Part shown: positions 1 through 7,800 of the stretch, in pieces | How positions within the stretch are numbered: position 1 is the first letter of the stretch | Layout: each line of letters starts with the position of its first letter | NCBI GenBank assembly: GCA_018825725.1 | Contig: JAHKBC010000324.1 | Location: 1 to 11,052, forward strand | Direction: 5' to 3' | Length of the DNA: 11,052 bases | From: Candidatus Omnitrophota bacterium | Lineage (GTDB): Bacteria; Omnitrophota; Gorgyraeia; Gygaellales; Profunditerraquicolaceae | Program-made: the position numbers and the translations under genes | The notes under the pieces: model-generated | Database searches by the model: none | What the model was told of the DNA's origin: nothing | The model's input: only the letters and a program-made list of their open reading frames with translations

Positions 1-1
1 C

Positions 2-625
2 CCGTCGGATTTCCTTATGACCGAAGAGGGAAGAAGCGTGATTCTTTTTGAAAGGGTGCCCGGACAGGATTTATTCTCGCTGATAGGTTCCCAAGAGTTG
101 TCTCTTAGGGAAATACTGCAGATAATTCGTTCTTGCGCCCAGATCCTGGAATCTGTGCATGAGGCTGGGGTTATTCATTGGGACGTTAAACCCGGCAATA
201 TATTTTTTACTCCGGAATATAAGGTCTTTCTGCACGATTTTAAACTCGCCTTTACCAGTAAAGAAGAATTTATCAGAAGGCGCCTGCAGCAATACGGAAC
301 AATCGCCTACGCGTCTATAAAAAGAATGGGTAACGTTGGCCGTGAAGCTAAGCATGAATATTTTTATTCTCAGGCAGATGATATCTATTCTTTAGGAATG
401 ACTTTAGCTTATATGTTAGCTGTAAATAGCTACAAGGAGAGTGATTCTCTTTCGGATCCTTCTCGCGGAAGGTTGTTAAGTATTATGAATTCCTTTGTAA
501 AAAAAGGACAAATTCCTCAGGAGTTATTTGATCTGATATATCTGGCTATCCATGATGGTGAAAGCCGATATAAGGATGCCGGCCAGTTTATCTCTGCTTT
601 AAAAAAAGTAGAGGAGTCAGGGAAT
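2..625 (+). other. Ser/Thr protein kinase domain, C-lobe only, with altered HRD and DFG motifs
   Basis: Numbering is from the Met at base 17. The hinge-like LFERVPGQ (10-17) is followed by a helix and the catalytic loop HWDVKPGN (54-61), where kinases have HRDxKPxN. The catalytic Asp56 and Asn61 are kept, but Arg55 is Trp. The metal-binding motif is DFK (74-76) instead of DFG: the Asp is kept and the Gly is Lys. The activation-segment end reads GTIAYASI (94-101). ASI in place of APE recalls the casein kinase 1 group, though the rest resembles bacterial PknB-type kinases, including DDIYSLG (121-127, the Asp before helix F) and the closing ESRYKDAGQFISALKKVE. The glycine loop and beta-3 Lys lie outside the window. 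Activity is uncertain: the key acidic residues remain but two near-invariant neighbours have changed. Confidence 0.85.
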
Positions 626-3600
626 ATTAAGCCCGCAGAAAAAACTCTCCGAGAAACTGAAGAGCTCTATAAAGGCAATAGGATAAAACCGTCCAGCTCG
701 CCGCTCAGTATTCTTATCCGGCTTGATAGAGAAGATTCTGTAAGCCCCGGTGTATCAAGCAGGGGTTTTGCGCGGATATTGCTAGGGTGGACAGAATACC
801 TTTTAAAATTATACACGGATAAAAAAAGAGGCATTATAAGATGGGATACTAATTTATGTTTACCTTATTATTTATACCGAACAAGCTCGGGCGCCAAGTT
901 ATATAAACATTACGATACTCCTACTGCATATTACCTTAGTTTATGGCAAAAATGGCAGGAGAAAAATGCAATTTTCTTCCCTGAATGGATATTAAAAGTC
1001 AATCTGTTAGACAAATTTATCCCCGCCACAGCATATAGTATTGTTTCTTTTCAGAAAAAAACTCTTGTTCTATATATTAAATTCTTTTGTTGGAATAGCC
1101 GCGGCATATATCATCTTATTTTCTCTCAAGTTGCTCGTGCGGTGGGTTCTATTAATAGTGGCGATGGTGCATCCGGTATCGGTGCCAGCTCGCCGGCGGA
1201 GGCAAGCGGTCGCCTCGGAGACAGAAAAATTAGCTTTCCTGAAAATCGATTTAGCTCTTTTATTATCGAGCTAAATCTTTTAGAGCCAGTAGGACAAGAA
1301 AACGGCACAGAGCATTTAACTTACGGTGTAGTTTTTGACGGGAATTATATGTTAGGTAATTGGGTTGAAGTGATTCTGCGTCGGGAGGATTCAGAGTTAG
1401 AACTTCATGTAATTTCGGTTTCTAATGGCCGGCAAAAAGGATATTTTTCGGGAGTAGGAGAGAGCATTATCAATTTCTTGCGCAAGGAGGCCCTGGCCAA
1501 TCGTTGGTCTTTGCGTTTTACCAATATCCAAAGCCGTACCCTCGCAGAATTTATTAAACGCTACAGCAAGCAAACAAAAATAGCCCAGGAAGAAGGCCGG
1601 GGTTATGATGACAAGGCTATAACTTGGTTCGGCCAGTCCGGATGTACAGTAGTCGCTTATCCTAAGGCCGACGAAGAATTCAGGAATGAGTTTCTCAATG
1701 AGTTGAGAGAATATGTTAAATATGTTGCTGTATATATTCACGAATATTGTAAAAAGAAGGCCCCTTTTGCCCAGGACTATCCTTTTACCTGCGGTATTAT
1801 CAATTTAATCTTATGGGGGCTGTTGGATAAAAGATTCCGCCATAAAACCGATATAAAATTTTATATTGCAGAATACTTCAGGATTAACAAGATGTTAGAT
1901 ACCGAATATATGGCAAAATACCATCTTTTTCTGAAAATAAAAGATACCCTTATCCAAGATACATATTATGTAAGCATAGCTGATGCCATTATTGATAATT
2001 TAAGGCCCATTCGAGATAAGAAAGAATATTTTTGGGATGAGTTGTTAATATGGATTATTGCTCGGCAAAAGCCCATAATTTTCAGGATAAAAAATGAAAG
2101 GCAATTAAGGCGTTATCTACAAGAACCCCTTTCTTTAGGTGACCGCTCTGAGGCAGGCTATTCTTATTTTTTTGAGGAATTCCTAGAAGAATACTCCCAT
2201 CTTGCTATTTCCAGCTCCTCGGTGGCCGGAAACATCGCTGTTGCATCGCCGCTGAATAAAGGAACAACTGGTTCCAGATGTGTTTCTACGACATTCCAGA
2301 GGCCAGCAAACCTTTTAGGCCCTGGATATGAATGGATAGAAATAGGCGGGGATTTTACTTCTTTCGAGAAACTCGCTTTCGACAGAGAAACAACTTTAGG
2401 GATAGTCAGAATAAGAGACGGTGATTTAAAAGGTGAAAAAATTTTTATAATGGCGAAGCGTACGCATTGCCACGAAATAGATTTTCGGCTTATTAATACG
2501 GCCAGAGAAACAGAGAGAGAGTTAAATAACAGCGCTCTAGGGAATACTTTGAGCAGGATGTTTTATTACTATAGTCCAGGCGGGCGGGCGAGCATAAGCT
2601 TTCCGAGCGTTGATGATTCTTACAGAAAAAAAGGCATCTCGTATCTTTTATTTAACCTGTTTCTAAAAGAGATTGTAACGCAGCAAAGAGATACAGAAAA
2701 TAAGATTATAATTCCTGTAATTCTATCGGTTATAAATCCCTACCTTGCTAAAACAGTAAAAAAATACGGATATGGGTGGTATGTAGAAGAATTTGAAGGA
2801 GCGGGCAGGATTATAGCAATACAAAATGACGCAAGGCAATTAAACTTCTCCGGGAATATTGCAATTACCAAAGAAGGGTATATCTATCTTAATGGGGTAT
2901 TATTCATTAAGGATATTATAGAAGGTTGTGTTATCGCTACTGATTATAAGGGCTCAGGCAAAGAAGAGGTTCTGTTTGGATTTACCAAAGGGGAGAAGGT
3001 CCTTGTGCGTTATGTTATGAAGGATCTTTGTTTATTTAATGCCCGCCTAGCTGCAGTTCCTGAAAGAAAGTTAATTGGCATAGATGAGGCAGCCGTTAGT
3101 TCGCCCCTGTTGACTTGCAGCCTTTTGTCCCTTGCCCCAACGCGGATAACCTGCTCTAGCCCGGTATCGGATATTGCCCTGATTGCGGGCGCGGTAGGGT
3201 TAGGTATCGCTGTTGCGGCACTGCAAATCTGGAAAAGTAAAAGAGAAGTTGCCGCTATGCAGCAGGAATGGAAAATGAACTTCGAAAAAAGGCCTCAGAC
3301 TACAAGGAAAACCGGAACCCTATTACCCATGCACAGAGATTGCGAGAATTGTTTTCAAGCCGAGACCTGTCTTCACTTAAGAAAGAATTTGAAACCCGCC
3401 AGCAGCCCATTAAAAAACGTAGAAGCTTTATTCAGCAGCTCAACAGATAAAGGGTTAGGAAATAAATACCTTCTAAAAGCGGCGTTTTCGCCATCCATCC
3501 AAGATAAAAAGGTGTCTTGTTGGGGAACGTCCACAAATTTCGCGTCACCATATTCCCAGGCGCATACATATCTGAATCGTGTTGACTGGGCTTTAGAGAT

Positions 3601-4780
3601 AGCGGCAAGAGTCGAACAAAGGCATTTTATTCATATTCCTCCTCAACTTGTGGCCATACATCCCATTCTTGAGTTTGGCATCAACAACAATCTGTATAAA
3701 ATCGGCGGGCCATATTACCTGGTCATAACCCTGAATAATTCAAAAAAATTATATTGGGGAGGCCAGCATAATCTTTCATACGCATTCTTTTTCGAGCATT
3801 ACAAGGAGAGAGTGAAAGAGATTATTGATAGCGGCGGTATTGCCTGGAGGGCTTTTGACGCGCATACAGACACAGGAGATTTTGATGTTGATAACCTAAT
3901 TCAGACAAGTAAGCGCAATGCAAATTGGCAAGAAGAAGTAAAGAGAGGTATCCTTGATCTGTCCCCAGGCGGCTACTTAGGTTATTTACTTTCAACCGAT
4001 ATACCAACCGTAGCCTCAAAGATTATCATATCATTCGACGAATTAAGGGAATTGGCCCGGCAGCGCATTCAAGGCGGAGTTTTTGACCTGGATATAGATA
4101 TTGTCCCCGGGTTATCATCAAGGGCAGATAAGTACAATATATGGTCCGGTTTTATTGTCATGCTGCCCTATCTTGTTTCTATCGCTAGATTAAGCGATCT
4201 GTGTTTTTTTATTAATAGCTCAGAAATAAGCTTTAGTTATGGAGCCATTGACGCTGTTATGGCTGCGCAATGCAACGGATATTTAATAAAGAATATTGCA
4301 GAATGCTCGATGAGCCTAAATTTACAAAACGCAAGTTCAGCCGTCCCAATAGTGGATGTAGCTGTTTTTATTCTTGGCGGATTGTTTTTTCTTGCCTGGC
4401 GCAGTGCTCTCTCGGGGAAATGGTGGTTAAGCAGATTAGAGCAAAATGCAGCCCTTAGGCCAAGGCCGGGTTCTGACAACGCCAAAGTAACCTCTGCGCC
4501 GGGCGTAAGTAGTTCTACTTTAATTGCCATGAATTCATGGCTAGGCTCGGTAATAGAAAACGAGTTCATGGGGGTTCTTGCTGTTCGGCATAAGTTCAAT
4601 CAGTGGACTAAAGACAAAAATATAATAGTTTTTCTAAAGACGACAAAAGAGAATATTGCGGATTTAGCCCGAATTTATAAGCAAAAAGGAGTTGCCGGAA
4701 AGCAAAAAACTGAATGTTGGGATAATGACTATTGGAAAACCAGGACAGATTACTGGAAAGATTTTAACAGGATTATATAA
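2..4780 (+). CDS. Giant multidomain protein, 5'-partial: kinase, GNAT, ureohydrolase-fold and membrane modules
   Basis: This frame is open from the left window edge to the TAA at 4778-4780, giving 1,592 codons. The ATG at 17 is the first Met in view but not a credible start: five codons before it are open, and the sequence after it is already the middle of a kinase domain whose N-lobe must lie upstream. Order of parts: kinase C-lobe, unrecognised block, GNAT-like, Cys/His/Asp domain, GNAT, beta-rich segment, membrane segment, ureohydrolase fold, membrane segment, unrecognised tail. Linkers rich in Ser, Ala and Pro (SSSP, ASSP, SSPL, SSPV) separate them. The same frame reopens directly after the TAA for another 6.2 kb, and the TAA falls inside a domain, so this is probably the left part of one longer gene. 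Three stretches (1055-1146, 3285-3417, 4704-4802) look out of frame. Module calls rest on motifs; the joint function is unknown. Confidence 0.9.
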   Translation, partial: PSDFLMTEEGRSVILFERVPGQDLFSLIGSQELSLREILQIIRSCAQILESVHEAGVIHWDVKPGNIFFTPEYKVFLHDFKLAFTSKEEFIRRRLQQYGTIAYASIKRMGNVGREAKHEYFYSQADDIYSLGMTLAYMLAVNSYKESDSLSDPSRGRLLSIMNSFVKKGQIPQELFDLIYLAIHDGESRYKDAGQFISALKKVEESGNIKPAEKTLRETEELYKGNRIKPSSSPLSILIRLDREDSVSPGVSSRGFARILLGWTEYLLKLYTDKKRGIIRWDTNLCLPYYLYRTSSGAKLYKHYDTPTAYYLSLWQKWQEKNAIFFPEWILKVNLLDKFIPATAYSIVSFQKKTLVLYIKFFCWNSRGIYHLIFSQVARAVGSINSGDGASGIGASSPAEASGRLGDRKISFPENRFSSFIIELNLLEPVGQENGTEHLTYGVVFDGNYMLGNWVEVILRREDSELELHVISVSNGRQKGYFSGVGESIINFLRKEALANRWSLRFTNIQSRTLAEFIKRYSKQTKIAQEEGRGYDDKAITWFGQSGCTVVAYPKADEEFRNEFLNELREYVKYVAVYIHEYCKKKAPFAQDYPFTCGIINLILWGLLDKRFRHKTDIKFYIAEYFRINKMLDTEYMAKYHLFLKIKDTLIQDTYYVSIADAIIDNLRPIRDKKEYFWDELLIWIIARQKPIIFRIKNERQLRRYLQEPLSLGDRSEAGYSYFFEEFLEEYSHLAISSSSVAGNIAVASPLNKGTTGSRCVSTTFQRPANLLGPGYEWIEIGGDFTSFEKLAFDRETTLGIVRIRDGDLKGEKIFIMAKRTHCHEIDFRLINTARETERELNNSALGNTLSRMFYYYSPGGRASISFPSVDDSYRKKGISYLLFNLFLKEIVTQQRDTENKIIIPVILSVINPYLAKTVKKYGYGWYVEEFEGAGRIIAIQNDARQLNFSGNIAITKEGYIYLNGVLFIKDIIEGCVIATDYKGSGKEEVLFGFTKGEKVLVRYVMKDLCLFNARLAAVPERKLIGIDEAAVSSPLLTCSLLSLAPTRITCSSPVSDIALIAGAVGLGIAVAALQIWKSKREVAAMQQEWKMNFEKRPQTTRKTGTLLPMHRDCENCFQAETCLHLRKNLKPASSPLKNVEALFSSSTDKGLGNKYLLKAAFSPSIQDKKVSCWGTSTNFASPYSQAHTYLNRVDWALEIAARVEQRHFIHIPPQLVAIHPILEFGINNNLYKIGGPYYLVITLNNSKKLYWGGQHNLSYAFFFEHYKERVKEIIDSGGIAWRAFDAHTDTGDFDVDNLIQTSKRNANWQEEVKRGILDLSPGGYLGYLLSTDIPTVASKIIISFDELRELARQRIQGGVFDLDIDIVPGLSSRADKYNIWSGFIVMLPYLVSIARLSDLCFFINSSEISFSYGAIDAVMAAQCNGYLIKNIAECSMSLNLQNASSAVPIVDVAVFILGGLFFLAWRSALSGKWWLSRLEQNAALRPRPGSDNAKVTSAPGVSSSTLIAMNSWLGSVIENEFMGVLAVRHKFNQWTKDKNIIVFLKTTKENIADLARIYKQKGVAGKQKTECWDNDYWKTRTDYWKDFNRII
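692..703 (+). repeat. SSSP linker motif, copy 1 (tccagctcgccg)
   Basis: The codons tcc agc tcg ccg encode Ser-Ser-Ser-Pro, followed by Leu. The motif marks the boundary between the kinase domain and the next, unrecognised block. Four other close DNA copies lie at 1184, 5519, 8576 and 10709. Confidence 0.8.
1055..1146 (+). other. Suspected compensated frameshift hiding a membrane segment
   Basis: After the seven A's at 1055-1061 the assigned frame reads an odd peptide containing KFFCWNSRG. The frame one base along, entered if one A is dropped, reads FVGIAAAYIILFSLKLLV, a convincing transmembrane helix. Adding one G to the GGG at 1144-1146 returns to the assigned frame just before a Gly/Ser linker and an ASSP motif. 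Membrane segments also sit beside linker motifs at 3170 and 4343, which supports the corrected reading. This may be a sequencing error or a real pair of indels. Confidence 0.5.
1184..1195 (+). repeat. ASSP linker motif, copy 2 (gccagctcgccg)
   Basis: The codons gcc agc tcg ccg encode Ala-Ser-Ser-Pro inside a Gly/Ser/Ala-rich linker. It matches copy 1 at 11 of 12 bases, including every serine codon they share. It separates the putative membrane segment from the GNAT-like domain. Confidence 0.75.
1248..1277. repeat. 10-bp perfect inverted repeat with 10-nt loop
   Basis: The arms gatttagctc (1248-1257) and gagctaaatc (1268-1277) are exact reverse complements around a ten-base spacer. The sequence just downstream is T-rich (tcttttag). 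It lies in coding sequence upstream of the GNAT-like domain. The stem has only four G/C pairs in ten, so a terminator or attenuator role is speculative. Confidence 0.6.
1289..1600 (+). other. GNAT-like N-acetyltransferase domain (weak)
   Basis: The block has strand-rich sequence, then KGYFSGVGESIINFLRKEAL with the glycines of GVG at residues 479-481 (from the Met at 17). This resembles GNAT motif A (Q/RxxGxG/A) followed by its helix. Next comes LRFTNIQSRTLAEFIKRY, which fits motif B, where an Asn precedes a helix ending near an aromatic residue. The usual arginine of the pyrophosphate loop is displaced, so cofactor binding may be weak or lost. GNAT domains move an acetyl group from acetyl-CoA to an amine; no substrate can be named. 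The call is less secure than the second GNAT at 2321. Confidence 0.4.
1670..2195 (+). other. Candidate transglutaminase-like (papain-fold) Cys/His/Asp domain
   Basis: Cys592 (numbered from the Met at 17) begins a hydrophobic helix in FTCGIINLILWGLL, as the nucleophilic Cys does in transglutaminase-like and papain-like folds. Downstream, YHLFLKIKDTLIQD places His636 on a strand, with Asp643 and Asp648 a few residues later, matching the usual Cys, His, Asp order. The spacing of about 44 residues between Cys and His is plausible for the fold. No tryptophan signature supports it, and the rest of the block is unfamiliar. If active it could cleave or cross-link amides. It may instead be an unrelated helical domain. 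Confidence 0.3.
2321..2836 (+). other. GNAT N-acetyltransferase domain
   Basis: Motif A is clear: SVDDSYRKKGISYLLFNLFL, with SYRKKGIS at residues 868-875 (from the Met at 17), matches the acetyl-CoA pyrophosphate loop (R/QxxGxG/A) apart from Ser for the last small residue. It is followed by the expected helix, then a strand (PVILSV) and the motif B Asn-Pro helix ending in KKYGYGW, the usual aromatic hairpin. The domain lies between a Ser-rich linker (tccagctcctcg at 2210 and ASPL at 2242) and a short beta-rich segment. Acetyl transfer is expected from the family; the acceptor is unknown. Confidence 0.65.
3170..3235 (+). other. Predicted transmembrane segment
   Basis: A run of about 21 residues (DIALIAGAVGLGIAVAALQI) is free of charge after its first residue and rich in Ala, Gly, Val, Leu and Ile. 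It is followed by the basic WKSKR. It comes straight after two linker motifs, SSPL at 3097 and SSPV at 3155. A Gly/Ala-rich buried helix is possible, but the basic stop-transfer-like end favours a membrane helix. Confidence 0.6.
3285..3417 (+). other. Suspected compensated frameshift between two A6 runs
   Basis: Between the A6 runs at 3285-3290 and 3412-3417 the assigned frame gives a Cys-, Thr- and Pro-rich peptide (RDCENCFQAETC) unlike its surroundings. The frame reached by adding one A at the first run gives a natural charged, helical sequence with AQRLRELFSSRDLSSLKKEF. Dropping one A at the second run returns to the assigned frame. The assigned frame does give an ASSPL at 3398, which argues the other way, so this case is less certain than the other internal ones. 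Confidence 0.4.
3560..4310 (+). other. Ureohydrolase-fold (arginase/UPF0489-like) metal-binding domain
   Basis: Three motifs of the arginase superfamily occur in order, numbered from the Met at 17. WGGQHNLSY has His1251, where arginases have GGDHS. AFDAHTD has Asp1281, His1283 and Asp1285, the DAHxD motif. GVFDLDIDIV has Asp1357 and Asp1359, the SFDxD motif. All six metal ligands of a binuclear manganese site are present. The Asp to Gln and Ser to Asn changes in GGDHS, and the LDID form of the third motif, recall the UPF0489 family more than true arginases. The domain is about 250 residues, slightly shorter than an arginase. A hydrolytic role on a C-N bond follows from the family; the substrate is unknown. 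It is flanked by membrane segments at 3170 and 4343. Confidence 0.65.
4343..4402 (+). other. Predicted transmembrane segment
   Basis: The sequence VPIVDVAVFILGGLFFLAW is strongly hydrophobic apart from one Asp near its start and is followed by Arg and Lys residues. It comes directly after the Ser/Ala linker NASSA and the ureohydrolase-fold domain. A Ser/Pro-rich linker (SAPGVSSST) follows about 40 residues later. Confidence 0.6.
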
Positions 4781-4802
4781 AATCAGCGAGTCTTTCACAG
4801 GG
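4704..4802 (+). other. Suspected compensated frameshift that creates the TAA at 4778
   Basis: From the A6 run at 4704-4709 to the TAA the assigned frame is un-protein-like, rich in Trp, Asp and Asn (CWDNDYWKTRTDYWKDF). If the run has one A too many, the sequence reads VGIMTIGKPGQITGKILTG and continues through the position of the stop. If the GGG at 4800-4802 lacks one G, this joins smoothly to DVVLVAISRGGSINEP in the frame of the right half. The same pairing, an A-run one too long and a GGG one too short, repairs 1055-1146. A direct repeat (agcaaaaa at 4680 and 4701) lies at the first site. Confidence 0.6.
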
Positions 4803-4807
4803 ATGTT

Positions 4808-7800
4808 GTGTTGGTTGCTATATCACGCGGTGGTTCGATAAATGAGCCATGTATAATTGAAGGATTGCTATTAGGCCTTGTTTTTTCAAAGAGCTCTTTT
4901 CAATTTGAGGCAGTTATCCAAGCTGCGGCATGGAATCTGCAAAAGAAACACTTGCTGGCCAAAGGTTTTAGAGACGAACATCAGGCGAAGTTTCCAGGCA
5001 TTGGGGCTGACCTGCAGATGGTTTTAACAGAGTATATTCTCAGATATGCTTTTCGTAAGCGGGGAAATAAGCCGCTTGATGATGATACATTGATACGTAA
5101 GCTTATGCCTGATACGAAAAGCGGCGAGGATCGTGTTGCTTATTACATTCGGTTTAATCCGGTTGAGTATAGGCGTATCCATAAAAAAGGCAATTATTTT
5201 ATTTCGGCAAGAAGCGCTTTGCAATGGAACATATATCAGTTGCTGCGTTATTCTTCAGAAGGCTCTTTGACAGTAAATGAGATCTTAGGGCAAATGGGGC
5301 TTACCGGGTATTATTCTTCGGATTATTTCTATAATGGGAACGATGGTTTATTGGATGATATGGGAAAGGATGAGCGTTCGGATTGTCATATAGTCGCTAA
5401 ACAATCGGACAGAGGCATTGTTTTTACAACAGAGTTTAATTCGCCTTCTATCCAGCCTATAGGCTGGAGCGCAAACTCTTTGGCGGGCAAAACAACTATC
5501 TCCGCGTTGAAAGAGCGTTCCAGCTCGCCGATGCGCTTAACTAAACCGATATTTTATTATGAGTCATTTTCAGATGCCGTTTTCACGCCTGTTTTTCTTA
5601 GCGAAGAAGAGATTACCGAACTAGAGCAGAAAGTAAGAATATTTATTATCGGAGAAGAGAAGCTTAAAGAGCAATCTTTAAGTAAGATTCTAGGCGATCC
5701 TGGCTCTGGGCGCTATGGTAAGTCTATGATAGCCGCAAGGTATGAAAATCAGAAAGTTTATACTATTTTCTGGCAATATATGAAGGACCCTGTTGTGGTA
5801 ACGGAATTAGAAAGAGGGGAGATGTTGGTGGCTCCCTACTCGTCATTTTCTAACTTATTTTTGGCAAGATGGGTAAACCAGGCTAGGACTTTTCTAGCTA
5901 TGGGCCATCTCAAGCATAAGGCTAAGATTTTTCAGTTCATTGAGTGGCTAAACCCCGGCATCACTGATATAACGTTATTCTGCCTATTCTATATGCGGAC
6001 GCTTCCTGAAGAAGCAGGGCATATTGATGAAAGTGATAATATCCATAACTTATTGCATAAAATTAAAAGTAAATTTCCCCGGGCTATAATTGAGCATAGA
6101 ATAAGGCCTTACTTAACAGTTCCGAATGAATATATCTTTTTTACTAATCCGCAAGCGTTTGGCTCAGTGCCAGCAGTATATGTGGATTCTTTAGTTCCAT
6201 ACCTTATATCCTGGAAAGAGTTGCAAAAAAACGCGCAGGCTGATGAGCATTTAAAGGAAATTAAGTATTCCTCTAGCGGCATTCTAGGTGAGGGTATCTC
6301 TGAGACGGTGAACAGGCAAAATAAAAGATTATTTGAAAGAGGATCCCAGATACTCGCTCATAGGACGCGTTTTGATGACGATCCCGAGGGCAAAAGAATA
6401 ACCCAAGATTCTCTACGGAAGCAATGGTTTATTAATCTTACTGAAAAAGAAAAAAGGCTGGTGAGAGAGCGCCTTGCTAAGGAATATGAGTCATATGTAG
6501 AAAAGTTTATTCATTGCGAGATACCTGTGTCGTTTATTCAAAAGTTAACAGGCGGGATGAAAGCTGGCGACGATGGCCTAAGAGATCTTACTGCTGAGTT
6601 GAGGCTAGCGCTTTGGGAAGCTATTAATGCTATTGAGCAATGGCATCCTTATTTTGGGGGATTTTCCACATTTTTAGTTAAATATCTAGTTCGCGCATAT
6701 AAGAAATTTGCATACAGAGTAAATAGAAAGATATTCCGCGAGATAAATGATCACAACATTTTATCAATAGATATTCCCAGGGGCAATCGAATGGATGAAG
6801 AGATTATAAAGGCAAAGTTTCTCCAGGCTTTAGATTCTCTTAAAAATTTTCTCCTTTCTGATAGAAAACTATTTAGAGAGCCTAGGGTTATAGATTACTC
6901 AATAGACGGATACGGAAGATATATATTAAAAGCGTTAAAAATGGACAATCAAACCTACGCGGATTTGGCGCGGATGCTTGGTATTGAGCGCGAGAATATA
7001 AGGCAGGGCATCAGAAAAATTGAAGGTTTCGTAAGAAGGCATTCAGATAGGCCGCTGTTGCCTTCATTATGGCAGATACCCGGTATTATTGTTGAGTTGC
7101 AATTAAAGGCGCAGGAAATTATACAGCATAAAGTTATGCAAACGGACGAAACTGCTATTGCGCGATGGGCGAAAATGCTGCAAGCATGGCTTGGCCTTCA
7201 GCATTTCGCAATAGAAGGCGCGCCAGAGATTGCCTTAGAATTAAACGGTAAAAAGAGCGCCTGTGTAACGCTTAAAAATTTTGTGCTATACATTAATCTT
7301 TCCCATATCAAGGTAAACAACAGCGCCTATCGCCGGTATCTTCTGCGTCCCCGGCTGAGTAATGGACAGTTGTTAGTAGATGTTTTCTTTCCGGATGCCT
7401 CAAAAAATCTATCGACTTTATATTTTGCCAGGCCGGAGAATAAAAGCCATAAGCGTAAAATAAAGTTATCCAGCAAAATTTTTAAGCCGATAGATCAGGC
7501 AAAGCGGCAATGGGATGATTTTGTTAATTTTACCGTAGATAACCATCCTACACTTTCGTTAAAACGAACGGCTTATAAACCGCAGGCATTTGTAGCGTTT
7601 GGTATTACTTTTAGGATAGATAAGACGCAGAATCCGCGCATCCCCGGAGAAACAAAGGTATTTATAGGCGGGTATAGGCTAGACAAAAATGCTCCGCTAT
7701 TTAAGCATGTTTTTTATATTCCGGTGAGAACGCTCTCTAAAAATAGCCTTATTGTCGTAGTCAGTTCAAGCGAAGAGATGAACGATGCCAGCGTACAAGA

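Noticed and set aside
17..19. ATG at 17 as the gene start
   Set aside because: The frame is open upstream to the window edge, the codons right after it already encode the kinase hinge region, and no ribosome binding site is visible.
4237..4599. Minus-strand open frame of 120 codons
   Set aside because: It lies antisense to the end of the ureohydrolase-fold domain and the membrane segment, and has no recognisable motif of its own.
5267..5295. TTGACA hexamer as a possible -35 promoter box
   Set aside because: The expected -10 position reads gcaaat, with little match to TATAAT, and the site is in the middle of an open coding frame with no gene start following.
5702..5725. Walker A-like GSGRYGKS (GxxxxGKS pattern)
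   Set aside because: No hydrophobic strand precedes it, what follows (MIAARYENQKVYTIFW) is strand-like instead of the P-loop helix, and no Walker B is visible nearby. The short pattern occurs by chance in long proteins.
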